Source of the DNA: CAZNMF01 sp035547155
GTDB taxonomy: Bacteria > Acidobacteriota > Vicinamibacteria > Vicinamibacterales > SCN-69-37
DNA: 64,000 bases
Direction: 5' to 3'
Assembly: GCA_035547155.1 (NCBI GenBank)
Contig: DASZVJ010000140.1
Coordinates: 1 to 64,000, forward strand
This document shows positions 52,558 through 61,740 of this stretch, piece by piece. The notes beneath the pieces were generated by a model. The model was not told the origin of the DNA and ran no database searches. It saw only the letters and a program-made list of their open reading frames with translations. The position numbers were made by a program, and so were the translations under genes. How positions within the stretch are numbered: the first letter of the stretch is position 1; each line of letters opens with the position of its first letter.

Positions 52558-54468
52558 ATGACGATGCTCGACCGGATGCGACGTCACAAGTCCTGGCTCA
52601 AGTGGAGCCTGGGCATTGTCGTGGCGACGTTCATCCTCCTCTACGTCCCCCAGTTCCTCAAGACGAACGGGGTGGGCGCCGCACCGGGTGACGTGGTCGC
52701 CACCGTCAACGGCCGTCCGATCACCGCCGGGGTCTATCAGCGCGTCTACGATCAGCAGATCACGCAACTGCGCTCGAGCTACAGCCAGCTGACCGACGAC
52801 ATGATCAAGCAGCTCGGCCTCGGCCAGCGGCTGCTCCAGCAGCTCGTCAATCAGGAAGCGGAGCTCGCCGAAGCCGATCGCCTGAAGCTGACCGTCAGCG
52901 ACGGCGAGCTGCGGGAGCGTCTGCTGCGGATGCCGGCCTTCCAGCAGAACGGACAGTTCATCGGCTACGCGCAGTACGTGCAGATGCTCGCCTCGTCGCG
53001 GCCGCCGATTCGCGAGGACGAGTTCGAAGACGATTTGCGGCGATCGCTGATGGCCGAGAAGCTCCAGGCCGCCATCACCGGCTGGATCCGCGTGTCCGAC
53101 GCCGACGTCGAGCAGGACTACCGGCGCAAGAACGAGAAGGTGAAGCTGGATCTCGCCATTTTCAATGGCACGCAGTTCCGTGCCGGCATCCAGCCGACCG
53201 ACGCGGAGCTGGCCGCCGAGCTCGCCGCGCATCCGGACACGTACAAGATTCCTGAGAAGCGGCAGGTGCACTACCTCTCGATCGAGACGAACGCGCTGCG
53301 CAGCAAGATGACGGTGACGCCGCAGGAAGTCGAGACGCGCTACCGCGACAACATCCAGACGTACTCGACGCCGGAACAGGTGCGCGCGAGCCACATCCTC
53401 TTCAAGACCGAAGGCAAGGACGACGCCGCGGTGAAGAAGCTGGCGGAGAGCGTGCTCGCGAAGGTGAAGGCCGGCGGCGATTTCGCCGCGCTCGCCAAGC
53501 AGTACTCCGACGACGGCAGCAAGGACAACGGCGGCGATCTCGACTACTTCAGCAAGGGCACGATGGTGCCGGAGTTCGAGAACGCGGTGTGGAACCTGCA
53601 GCCGGGACAGATCACCGATCTCGTCAAGTCGCAGTTCGGCTACCACATCATCAAGATGACGGGCCGGCGCCCGGCCAGCACGCGCACGCTCGACGAAGTG
53701 CGCCCGCAGATCCAGGAACAGATCCGCGAGGAGAAGGCGCAGGCCGAGGCATCGCGTCTCGCCGACGAGATCGGCAAGGAAATCAAAGCGCCGGCCGACA
53801 TCGATCGCGTGGGCAAGGCGCGCGGGTTGACCGTGGGCGATTCCGGGTTGTTCGCGCGCGACGAGCCGCTGGCCGGTCTCGGCTTCGTGCAGACCGTCGC
53901 CAACGAGGCCTTCTCGATGGAGAAGGACAAGGTCAGCGGCGCGCTTCGGACGAGCCAGGGTTACGCGTTCATCGCGCTCACGGACATCAAGCCGTCCTAC
54001 GCGCCGAAGCTCGACGAAGTGAAGGACAAAGTTCGCGACGCCGTGATCACGGCGAAGGCGGTCGAGATCGCGAAGAGCCACGCCGAGGCGATGGCCAAGA
54101 GCAGCACGTCGAACTTTGAAGCCGCCGCCAAGGCCGCGGGCGCGACGGTGCGGTCGACCGACTTCATCACGCGCGGCTCGGCGTTCCCGGACGTGGGCGT
54201 GAGCGATGCGCTCGATACGGCGGCCTTCGCGCTCAAGACCGGCGAGACCAGCGCGCCCGTCGCTACCGATTCGGCGGTCGTCGTCGTGCATCTGCGCGAT
54301 CGGCAGGATATCGATCAGTCCGCGCTGGCCGCCCAGCGCGAGACCCTGCGCACGCAGCTGACCGAGCAGCGCCGCCAGGAGTTCTTCTCGGCCTACATGG
54401 CCAGCGCGATCCGCAAGATGGACGTCAGGTACAACGAAAGCGCGGTCAAGAACCTGCTTGGGAGTTAG
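52558..54468 (+). CDS. PpiD/SurA-like membrane-anchored peptidyl-prolyl isomerase
   Basis: A 636-residue periplasmic foldase. The N-terminal anchor is at about residues 16-36 (WSLGIVVATFILLYVPQFL), then a SurA_N-like chaperone region, with a parvulin PPIase domain near 265-370 (QVRASHILFKTEGKDD, FAALAKQYSDDGSKDNGGDLDYFSKGTMVPEFENAV, SQFGYHIIKM). The C-terminal part forms a second chaperone-like region. Assists folding of exported outer-membrane proteins. A CATAAT with TG upstream at 52466-52474 may be its promoter. The stop is followed at once by a GGTTCTG array. Confidence 0.92.
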   Translation: MTMLDRMRRHKSWLKWSLGIVVATFILLYVPQFLKTNGVGAAPGDVVATVNGRPITAGVYQRVYDQQITQLRSSYSQLTDDMIKQLGLGQRLLQQLVNQEAELAEADRLKLTVSDGELRERLLRMPAFQQNGQFIGYAQYVQMLASSRPPIREDEFEDDLRRSLMAEKLQAAITGWIRVSDADVEQDYRRKNEKVKLDLAIFNGTQFRAGIQPTDAELAAELAAHPDTYKIPEKRQVHYLSIETNALRSKMTVTPQEVETRYRDNIQTYSTPEQVRASHILFKTEGKDDAAVKKLAESVLAKVKAGGDFAALAKQYSDDGSKDNGGDLDYFSKGTMVPEFENAVWNLQPGQITDLVKSQFGYHIIKMTGRRPASTRTLDEVRPQIQEQIREEKAQAEASRLADEIGKEIKAPADIDRVGKARGLTVGDSGLFARDEPLAGLGFVQTVANEAFSMEKDKVSGALRTSQGYAFIALTDIKPSYAPKLDEVKDKVRDAVITAKAVEIAKSHAEAMAKSSTSNFEAAAKAAGATVRSTDFITRGSAFPDVGVSDALDTAAFALKTGETSAPVATDSAVVVVHLRDRQDIDQSALAAQRETLRTQLTEQRRQEFFSAYMASAIRKMDVRYNESAVKNLLGS

Positions 54469-54617
54469 GTTCTGGGGTTCTGAAAGTTCTGGGGTTCTGA
54501 GGTTCTGGTTCCGAGGGTTCAGGTTCCGCGGTTCTGTGGCGCTCTCGGGAACTCAGAACATCAGAACCTCAAAACCCGAACCCCAGAACTCCGGAACGTC
54601 CGGAACCTCAGAACCTG
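54466..54617. repeat. GGTTCTG inverted array
   Basis: 54466-54538 consists of GGTTCTG/GGTTCCG-type 7-base units; 54552-54617 of the complementary CAGAACC/CGGAACC units. The two halves face each other around a short centre, so the whole stretch can fold into a long hairpin between two convergent genes. Confidence 0.92.
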
Positions 54618-54621
54618 CGCC

Positions 54622-55245
54622 TTACTTGGCCTCGTACCCTTCCAGCTCCACCAGCCACCCTTTCACGTCTTCGTCCCACGCGCGCTGGCGCGTGCGGTCG
54701 AGGCCGTGACGGGTGTCGTCGTCGTACTGCCGCTGCGCGTCGGGCTCGAGCTGGATGAGGCGCTCGGCGCCGTCCTGCACGTGGTTGATGTCCGTGCACG
54801 GGTCGTAGAGGTCGTGCAGATGCTTGCGTAAACGGCGCGCGTAGACCTCGGTCAGATCGAAATGCGTCTGCTCGTGGCGCAGCGTCCGATCGCGCTCGCC
54901 GGGATCGGCGAGGACGATGGGCTTCACCCACGATCGGTGCGGCATGAACACCGCCTCGACCTCGAACTGAAACGTCGTCTTCGCGCATCGCACGCCATAG
55001 AGCAGGCTGTATCCCGTGAGCGCGCCTTCCTGCCCGCCCTCTGGCGCCTCGGCGCGAAAGTCCGTCCACACGAGTGGCCGAGCGGCATTCCACGGCACGC
55101 CGTCTTCCTGCGCGATTTGCTGATGGATCGTCTGCTCGACCGGCGGTGTCACGACGGCAGGCGCGTGTCCGCCACAGGACGCGATGCCGACGGCGAAGGC
55201 CACGACGGACCAAGAGACCAGGGGACGAAGGGACTGGGGAGTCAA
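54622..55245 (-). CDS. DUF922-like lipoprotein, putative zinc peptidase
   Basis: A 207-residue lipoprotein; the lipobox is IASC with C24. Residues 58-64 (LVWTDFR) and HEQTHFDLTEVYARRL (H124, E125, H128) fit DUF922, a family with an HExxH zinc-protease motif. It starts at TTG 55245 with no good ribosome site. The codons for residues 2-13 (TPQSLRPLVSWS) consist of GTCCCCT-type repeat units, so part of the signal peptide is made from repeat DNA. Substrate unknown. Confidence 0.7.
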   Translation of the reverse strand: MTPQSLRPLVSWSVVAFAVGIASCGGHAPAVVTPPVEQTIHQQIAQEDGVPWNAARPLVWTDFRAEAPEGGQEGALTGYSLLYGVRCAKTTFQFEVEAVFMPHRSWVKPIVLADPGERDRTLRHEQTHFDLTEVYARRLRKHLHDLYDPCTDINHVQDGAERLIQLEPDAQRQYDDDTRHGLDRTRQRAWDEDVKGWLVELEGYEAK

Positions 55246-55247
55246 CG

Positions 55248-55380
55248 TTCTGGGTGCTGAAAGTTCTGAGGTTCTAGGGTTCTAGGTTCTGGTTCTTCGG
55301 TTCTGGTTCCTGGTTCTGCGTTCTGGTCTTCGGAGGGCCGAACCTTCAGGTTCGGCCGGAGTCGGCGCTCCTGCCCGTCC
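55248..55380. repeat. GGTTCTG array with a REP-like hairpin
   Basis: 55258-55330 is a run of GGTTCTG/GGTTCTA units in one orientation. It is followed by a perfect 9-2-9 hairpin, GCCGAACCT-TC-AGGTTCGGC (55337-55356), whose loop TC and stem design match the hairpin at 6124-6143. It lies between sppA and the DUF922 gene. Confidence 0.85.
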
Positions 55381-57126
55381 CTATCTCGTGAACACGCTCG
55401 GCAGAATCGCAAGCGGCTCGCCGCGGCGGAACAGTTGCAGCGCGGACACCGCGGTCTGCACCGCGCGAATCTCGGGGCGATGGAAGATCGCCTCGAGGCC
55501 GGCCGACGCGTCCGTCGACGATCCGAATTGACGCGAGAGCAGATCGTAAATCGATCGCTTCGCAGGATAAACGACGAGGCTCACGCCCTTGGCGGGATCG
55601 AGCTTCGCGCGCTCGGCGGCACGGCGGATCGCGAGGTCCAGGCCACCGAGCTCGTCGACGAGCCCGAGCTCGCGCGCCTGGTGGCCGGTCCACACGCGGC
55701 CTTGCGCGACGGCGTCGATGCGCGCGGGCGTCTGCTGGCGGCCGTCGGCCACACGCTTGACGAACAGATCGTACGTCGTGCGCATCTGCTCTTCGACGCG
55801 CGCCCGCTCGTCGGTCGAGAACGGCCGGAACGGCGAGTTCATCTCGGCGAACGGCCCTTCACTGACCGCTCCCGATCCAACGCCGATCTTGTCGAGCCCG
55901 TCCTGCACGACGAACTTGCCGGTGACGACGCCGATCGAACCGGTGAGCGTGCCGGGTTGCGCGACGATGACGTGCGCGGGCGCGGCGATGTAGTAGCCGC
56001 CGGACGCGGCCACGTCGCCCATCGAGACGACGACCGGCTTGACGTCACGCGTCAGCATCAGCTCGCGCCAGATCACTTCCGACGCGATCGCCGATCCGCC
56101 GGGACTGTCGATGCGGACGACCACGGCGCGAATGCCGGGATCGACGCGGACCTTGCGAATCCATTCGGTGAACGTGTCCGAGCCGAGCACTTGCCCGGCG
56201 GGCGAATCGAACGAGCTGTCACCGCTGGCGATCGTGCCGACCGCATAGAGCAACGCGATGCGTCCGCCGCTCTGCGGCCGCAGCGCCGACGGCAGCGCGC
56301 GATCGTACTGGCTCTGCGAGATCTGCTGCGTGCCTTTGACGGGCGGTGCGCCGTCGAGCTGATCGCGATATGCGAGCTCGTCGACGAGGCCCGCCTTCTG
56401 TGCGCCATCGGCCAGATACGGCCCGCCGTCGACGGCGCGGCGCGCGGCATCGTCGGTCAGCTTGCGCCCTTTGGCCACCGCGCGGACGAGCTCGTCGTAC
56501 CAGTCGCGGTTGAGCGCCTTGTCCATCTCCCGGTGGGCCGCCGTGAACGTGCGCTCGGTGAACGTATTCGACGCGGTCTTGTAGTCGCCGATGTGCAGCA
56601 TGTCCGGCTGCACGCCGAGCTTGTCGAGCGCGCCGCGGAAGAACAGCTCGTAGAACGCGAGCCCCGCGACGTCGAGCTGCCCCGCCGGCATCATCACGAT
56701 GCGATCGGCCGCCGTCGCCAGGTAGTACTCGCCCGCGCCGCCGGCCTCGAGGTAGGCGATCACCGGCTTGCCGGACGTCTTGAAGTCCTCGAGCGCCGCG
56801 TGAATCTCCTGCGCCTGCCCCCACAACGCGCCGGCGGATGCCGGTTCGACAATGAGCGTCTTGATGCGCGCATCGGTCTTGGCGCGGCGAATCGCGTCGA
56901 CCGTCGCGCGCAGCGTCGGCGCGGGATTCGATTGGATGAGCTGCAGCACGTCGGACGGCTCGATCTCGCTGTACGGCGCGTTGATCTTGAGCACGAGCGT
57001 GCTGTTCGAGGCGATCGTCGGCGTCGTCCCGGTGAACAGCGCGACGAGCACGAGACCAGCGGCCGAGACGAGCACCGCCAGCAGAATCAGAGTCAGGATG
57101 AGCGCGACGCCACGTCGAGCGGACAC
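55381..57126 (-). CDS. sppA: signal peptide peptidase SppA, long (67K) type
   Basis: A 581-residue membrane-anchored serine protease that degrades cleaved signal peptides. N-terminal TM at about residues 8-30. It has the tandem-domain long form: the first half carries the catalytic lysine in HIGDYKTASN, the second half the serine in VSMGDVAASGGYY with the oxyanion region following. The C-terminus closes the bowl (GRVWTGHQARELGLVDELGGLD). Its stop TAG opens a GGGACGGGC repeat end. Confidence 0.95.
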   Translation of the reverse strand: MSARRGVALILTLILLAVLVSAAGLVLVALFTGTTPTIASNSTLVLKINAPYSEIEPSDVLQLIQSNPAPTLRATVDAIRRAKTDARIKTLIVEPASAGALWGQAQEIHAALEDFKTSGKPVIAYLEAGGAGEYYLATAADRIVMMPAGQLDVAGLAFYELFFRGALDKLGVQPDMLHIGDYKTASNTFTERTFTAAHREMDKALNRDWYDELVRAVAKGRKLTDDAARRAVDGGPYLADGAQKAGLVDELAYRDQLDGAPPVKGTQQISQSQYDRALPSALRPQSGGRIALLYAVGTIASGDSSFDSPAGQVLGSDTFTEWIRKVRVDPGIRAVVVRIDSPGGSAIASEVIWRELMLTRDVKPVVVSMGDVAASGGYYIAAPAHVIVAQPGTLTGSIGVVTGKFVVQDGLDKIGVGSGAVSEGPFAEMNSPFRPFSTDERARVEEQMRTTYDLFVKRVADGRQQTPARIDAVAQGRVWTGHQARELGLVDELGGLDLAIRRAAERAKLDPAKGVSLVVYPAKRSIYDLLSRQFGSSTDASAGLEAIFHRPEIRAVQTAVSALQLFRRGEPLAILPSVFTR

Positions 57127-57146
57127 AGGCAGGACCTCTTTGGCAG

Positions 57147-57262
57147 TATAGCGGGCTTCGGAAGGCTTGGGGCCTGGGGCTTGAAACTTGGCTTCTGGCT
57201 TCTAACTTTTGACGTTTCTTTCGTCGTGTCCTGCAACGGGCGACCACGAGGGTCGCCCCTAC
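57147..57262. repeat. CTTGG-type units plus REP-like palindrome
   Basis: 57150-57215 holds GGCTTGGGG/GGCTTCTGG-type units of about 8-9 bases. It is followed by GGGCGACC-ACGA-GGGTCGCCCC (57238-57260), the second half of the composite REP-like element. The TAG stop of the MscS gene (57259-57261) is inside its CCCCTAC end. Confidence 0.85.
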
Positions 57263-58293
57263 GGCGTGGACGTTACGCGCACCGGCGGCTCGGCCCAGCG
57301 GATGTTTTCCTTCCGGAACCGCGCGTGCAGACGTTTGATGAGCTCGTGGCGGATCAGATATTGGTCGGTGAACGTGCGGACGCGGAAGCCGACGTTCATC
57401 TTGATGCCGATTTCGGACACCGCGCCGAAGCGGATCGCCGGGTCCGCGGTCGGCACAGCGCCCGTGACAGTCCGCACGACGTCCCACGCGACCTCGAGTG
57501 ACGCGCGCTCGACGGCGGCCAGATCGTTGTCCGTATCGATGATCACATCCAGTCCCATGCCGATCTCCGGCGTCGGCTGGCTGTAGTTGGTGACGACGGC
57601 CTGCGCAAGCTTCGCGTTCGGCACGTCGAGCATGTTGTCGCCAAGCTGCTTGATCCGCGCGGATCGCCAGTTGAAATCGACGACATAACCTTCCGCGCCG
57701 CTGTCGAGCCGCACGTAGTCGCCGATGCGCACGAACCCGGCGATCGAGACGAACAATCCCGCAAACAGATTCGACAGTGGATCCTGCAGCGCGAGCGCGA
57801 CGGCCAAGCCGCCCACGCCGAGGACCGTCAGCATCGGCGTGATCTCGTAGCCGAACGATCGGACGACCACGAGCGCGCCGAGCAGCGTGACGACGATCCG
57901 GATGAGGTTGACGGTGAGGCCGGACACCGGCACGGCATTGCGCGTGCCGTACGAGTGCGCGAGACGCGTCAACACGGCGGCGATGGCGAACGTCACCGAC
58001 GCGACGCCGACGGCGGCGAGCCACAACGTCGCCTGCAGGTGCGCCGCGCCGGTCAGCGGCCAGCGCGCTTGCGACAGGTGCAGGCCGATCAGGACGCTCC
58101 ACAGCGGGATGCGCCGTCCGATCTCCTGCAGCAGGATGTCGTCCCAGTCGCCCGCCGTGCGCGCCGCCAGCCGCGAGAACCGCGTCGCCAGCACGAGCCG
58201 CACGACGTGCCCGACCGCGAAGAGCACGCCGATCGTGACGACCGTCCACAACGCCTGCACGACCCACGTCGGCCAGTGATCGAAACCCACCAT
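57259..58293 (-). CDS. MscS-family mechanosensitive channel
   Basis: A 344-residue membrane protein with four or five TM helices followed by the MscS pore helix (GVGGLAVALALQDPLSNLFAGLF), the beta domain (FVRIGDYVRL, GYVVDFNWRSARIKQL) and the alpha/beta domain up to residue 340. It releases osmolytes on hypo-osmotic shock, or acts as a small-channel homologue. The ATG 58293 follows AGAGG supplied by the CTATC repeat next to it. Its stop lies in a REP-like element, so both ends of the gene abut repeats. Confidence 0.93.
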   Translation of the reverse strand: MVGFDHWPTWVVQALWTVVTIGVLFAVGHVVRLVLATRFSRLAARTAGDWDDILLQEIGRRIPLWSVLIGLHLSQARWPLTGAAHLQATLWLAAVGVASVTFAIAAVLTRLAHSYGTRNAVPVSGLTVNLIRIVVTLLGALVVVRSFGYEITPMLTVLGVGGLAVALALQDPLSNLFAGLFVSIAGFVRIGDYVRLDSGAEGYVVDFNWRSARIKQLGDNMLDVPNAKLAQAVVTNYSQPTPEIGMGLDVIIDTDNDLAAVERASLEVAWDVVRTVTGAVPTADPAIRFGAVSEIGIKMNVGFRVRTFTDQYLIRHELIKRLHARFRKENIRWAEPPVRVTSTP

Positions 58294-58436
58294 CTCACTA
58301 CCTCTCTATCGCACTATCGCACTATCTGACATCGCGCTATCTCGCTATCTGCTTCGGTCCCCCTCGTCCCTTGGTCCCTTGGTCCCTTGGTCCCGTCGTC
58401 CTCTGGTCCCGTCGTCCCTTCCTTCCGATAACAGAT
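58294..58436. repeat. CTATC units followed by a GGTCCCTT octamer array
   Basis: 58300-58352 holds CTATCGCA/CTATCTCG units in one orientation; 58353-58430 holds GGTCCCTT/GGTCCCGT octamers. Both families sit side by side between the divergent mscS and kinase genes. Confidence 0.9.
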
Positions 58437-58456
58437 CCGGAGCAGTCCGAGGCCCC

Positions 58457-61312
58457 ATGCCCGAACCCGTCGACGCGGTCCCGACACCACCTCACGCGCC
58501 CGATCCCGGCCCGCGTGACGTGATGGCCGTCCGCTTCTATCTGACCTCGGCCACGCTGACCATCGTCGTCATCGCCATCGCGCTGAGCGCACTGGCGGGC
58601 TGGATCTTCGATATCGCCGCGCTCAAGAGCGTCTTCACGGGGCTGGTCGCGACGAAAATCAACTCCGCGATCGCGCTGCTCTTCTCGGCCATCGCGTTGT
58701 GGATCTATCGCGGCCCGTCGCGGGGATCGTCGATCGATCTCATCTTGCGGACGACGATTGGCTTTGCGATCGCGATCGGCGTGCTGACGATCGTCGAGCA
58801 CGCGACGGGACGAAGCCTCGGCATCGATCAGATGCTCGTCCTCGATCCATCCGGACAAGGCGAGGCGCCTGGACGGATGCCGCTGTCGACGGCCGCAGCG
58901 ATCGTGCTCTTCGGCGCCGCGGTGCTCACGGCCGACGCGCGGCGCAGCTACGGCCTCGCGCAAGTGCTCGCCGGCGCCGTTGTCGCGATCGCGATCCTGA
59001 GCGGCGTCGGATATTTCCTCGGCTTGAACGAGACGACCGATCCCGGCCAATTCGGCTACATGAGCGTGCAGATCGCTGTCGGTCTGCTGTTGCTCGGTCT
59101 CGCCTTCTTCTTCGCCCGGCCGGATCAGGGCGTGATGGACGTCGTGATCGACGCCGGCCCCGCAGGGTTGATCGCGCGTCAGCTCGTGCCCGTCGTCGTC
59201 GTGCTGCCGCCGGCGCTGGCGTGGCTGTCGTGGCAGGGCGTCGAGCGCGGCCTGTACGAGCCGGCGTTCGCGATGACGCTGTTCGTCACGCTCGCGGTGA
59301 GCGCGCTCTGTCTCGCGATTCTCGCCGGCGGACGGCTGCTGGCCGGGTTCGAGTCGAAGCGCGCGACGGCCGAGGCGCAGCACACCGAGAGCGAAGAGCG
59401 CCTGCGGCGCGCGGTCACGGGCGCGCCGATCCCGATGATCATCCACGACGGCGATCGCATCCTGCACATGAGCCGCGGCTGGACGGAGCTCTCCGGCTAT
59501 CTGCTCGCCGAGACGCCCACGCTGAGCGCGTGGATCGCGCGCGCGCAGCCGGACCTGCTGCCCGACCTGCCGCGCTACGTCGCGCGCCTCAACGCCGCGA
59601 CGGAAACCCTCACCGGGGGCGAGCATCCGGTGACGACGCGCGAGGGCGAGACGCGGGTGTGGGAGCTGTCGTCGACGCCACTCGGCAGTCTCGGCCCCGA
59701 TCGCCTGTTCGTGACGATGGCCGTCGACATCACGGCGCGCAAGCAGGCGGAAGCCGATCTCCGCAAGATGAACGAAGGGCTCGAGCAGCGCATCGGCGAG
59801 CGCACGGCCGAGCTCACGCGCGCGAACGACGCGCTGCGGCGCCAGTCGGATCAGCTCCGCGAGCAGGCGACGCTGCTCGATCTCGTGCGCGACGGCATCC
59901 TCGTCCGCGATCTCCGCGGCACGATTGTCTACTGGAGCGCGGGCGCGGCCGAGATGTACGGCTGGACGCGCAAGGAAGCCTGCGGCCGCGTGTCGCACGA
60001 GCTGCTCGGCGCCGAATATCCGCGGCCGCTGACCGAGATCGAGCAGCACGTGCTCGAGACGGGCGACTGGGAAGGCGAAGTCAGCCAGCGCACGCGCAAC
60101 GGCGAGCGCGTGCTCGTCGCGAGCCGCTTGACGCTGACGCGGACCGAGCGCGGCACGCCGGAGGGCTTCCTCGAAGTCAACCGCGACGTCACGTCGCGCA
60201 AGATCGCACAGGACTCGCTGCGCGACAGCGAAGCGCGCTTCCGCGCCGTGGCCGAGACGGCGATCGAAGGCATCGTCTCCGTCAACGAGGCCGGCATCAT
60301 CCAGTACTGGAACCCTGGCGCCGAGCGAATCTTCGGCCGTCCCGCGTCCGAGGCAATTGGTCAGCCGCTCGCCGCCGCGATGCCCGATCCGCTGCTCGCC
60401 TCGTCGCGGCTGCCGGCCGCGCAAGGCGCCGTCGGCACGACGTTCGAGACGATCGGCCGGCGCAAGGACGGCAGCGAGTGCCCGCTCGAGCTCTCGCTCT
60501 CGGCATGGACCAACGCGCAGGGCGCGCGGTTCTTCACCGCGATCGTGCGCGACATCACGGAGCGCAAGGCCGCCGAACGCGCACTCGAGTCGAAGGCCGA
60601 CGAGCTCGCACGATCGAACCAGGAGCTCGAGCAGTTCGCCTACGTCGCGTCGCACGATCTGCAGGAGCCGCTGCGGATGGTGTCGAACTACACGCAGCTG
60701 CTCGCGCGGCGCTACAAGGATCGGCTCGACGAGGACGCGAACGAGTTCATCGCGTTCGCCGTCGACGGCGCGACGCGCATGCAGGACCTGATTCGCGATC
60801 TGCTGCAGTACGCGCGCGTGGGCACGCGCGGCAAGGAGTTCAAGCCGACGCCCGCCGAGCAGATCGTCGCCGACGCGCTCGCGAATCTGTCGACGGCCAT
60901 CGACGAGGCGCACGCCGATGTGGTCGTCGATCCGCTGCCCACGCTCGTCTGCGATGCGACGCAAATGGCCCAGGTCTTCCAGAACCTCATCGGCAATGCC
61001 GTGAAGTTCCGCCGGCCAGGGTCGCGGCCACGCGTGCACATTTCGGCCGCCCGTGGCACGCGGGCCTGGACGATCGCGATTGCCGACAACGGCATCGGCA
61101 TCGAGCCCAAGTATTTCGACCGGATTTTCCAGATGTTTCAACGTCTGCACGCGCGGGCCGACTATCCAGGTACGGGCATCGGCCTGGCGCTGTGCAAGAA
61201 GATCATCGAGCGCCACGGCGGCCGCATCCGCGTAGAGTCGGCGCCCGGAACCGGCACGACGTTCTCTTTTACAATGCCGGATGCTCCCGGTCAGGCCAGC
61301 GAGGCGCGATGA
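58457..61312 (+). CDS. multi-PAS sensor histidine kinase
   Basis: A 951-residue membrane kinase. About eight TM helices cover residues 20-300 as an integral membrane sensor. Three PAS domains follow at about 310-430, 475-595 and 600-715 (ERLRRAVTGAPIPMIIHDG; LLDLVRDGILVRDLRGTIVYW; FRAVAETAIEGIVSVNEAG). HisKA has H733 in VASHDLQEPLRM, the phytochrome/Rcp1-like style; the ATPase has FQNLIGNAVKFR and DNGIGI with GTGIGLALCKKI. I start at ATG 58457 because upstream codons are GGTCCC repeat. It overlaps the next gene by ATGA. Confidence 0.93.
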   Translation: MPEPVDAVPTPPHAPDPGPRDVMAVRFYLTSATLTIVVIAIALSALAGWIFDIAALKSVFTGLVATKINSAIALLFSAIALWIYRGPSRGSSIDLILRTTIGFAIAIGVLTIVEHATGRSLGIDQMLVLDPSGQGEAPGRMPLSTAAAIVLFGAAVLTADARRSYGLAQVLAGAVVAIAILSGVGYFLGLNETTDPGQFGYMSVQIAVGLLLLGLAFFFARPDQGVMDVVIDAGPAGLIARQLVPVVVVLPPALAWLSWQGVERGLYEPAFAMTLFVTLAVSALCLAILAGGRLLAGFESKRATAEAQHTESEERLRRAVTGAPIPMIIHDGDRILHMSRGWTELSGYLLAETPTLSAWIARAQPDLLPDLPRYVARLNAATETLTGGEHPVTTREGETRVWELSSTPLGSLGPDRLFVTMAVDITARKQAEADLRKMNEGLEQRIGERTAELTRANDALRRQSDQLREQATLLDLVRDGILVRDLRGTIVYWSAGAAEMYGWTRKEACGRVSHELLGAEYPRPLTEIEQHVLETGDWEGEVSQRTRNGERVLVASRLTLTRTERGTPEGFLEVNRDVTSRKIAQDSLRDSEARFRAVAETAIEGIVSVNEAGIIQYWNPGAERIFGRPASEAIGQPLAAAMPDPLLASSRLPAAQGAVGTTFETIGRRKDGSECPLELSLSAWTNAQGARFFTAIVRDITERKAAERALESKADELARSNQELEQFAYVASHDLQEPLRMVSNYTQLLARRYKDRLDEDANEFIAFAVDGATRMQDLIRDLLQYARVGTRGKEFKPTPAEQIVADALANLSTAIDEAHADVVVDPLPTLVCDATQMAQVFQNLIGNAVKFRRPGSRPRVHISAARGTRAWTIAIADNGIGIEPKYFDRIFQMFQRLHARADYPGTGIGLALCKKIIERHGGRIRVESAPGTGTTFSFTMPDAPGQASEAR

Positions 61313-61740
61313 AGCCGATCGACATTCTGCTCGTCGAGGACAACCCGGGCGACGCGCGTCTGACGCGCGAGGCGCTCGCCCACAGCAAGGTCCGCAACCA
61401 TCTCCATCACGTGCGTGACGGCGAGGAGGCGCTCGCCTTCCTGCGCCGGCAGGGTGCGTTCGCCGAGATGCCGACGCCGGATCTCGTGCTGCTCGATCTG
61501 AATTTGCCGCGGCGCGACGGCCGCGAGGTGCTGGAGGACATCAAGCAGGATCCACAGCTGAAGCACATTCCCGTCGTCATCCTGACCTCGTCGCAGGCCG
61601 ACGAGGACATCCTGCGCAGCTATCGGCTGCACGCGAATTGTTTCATCACCAAGCCGGTCGATCTCGAGCAACTGACGAAGGTCGTCCAGGGCATCGAGCA
61701 GTTCTGGTTCACGCTCGTCAAGCTGCCGCCGGAGATCTAA
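61309..61740 (+). CDS. Rcp1-like single-domain response regulator
   Basis: A 143-residue receiver-only protein with phospho-acceptor D63 in VLLDLNLPR, acidic pair E10/D11 in LLVEDNPGD and K in FITKPVD. It is likely the direct target of the upstream kinase, whose stop it overlaps, and may relay or buffer phosphate for the GGDEF regulator that follows. Similar single-domain regulators are encoded beside phytochrome-like kinases. Confidence 0.95.
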   Translation: MKPIDILLVEDNPGDARLTREALAHSKVRNHLHHVRDGEEALAFLRRQGAFAEMPTPDLVLLDLNLPRRDGREVLEDIKQDPQLKHIPVVILTSSQADEDILRSYRLHANCFITKPVDLEQLTKVVQGIEQFWFTLVKLPPEI

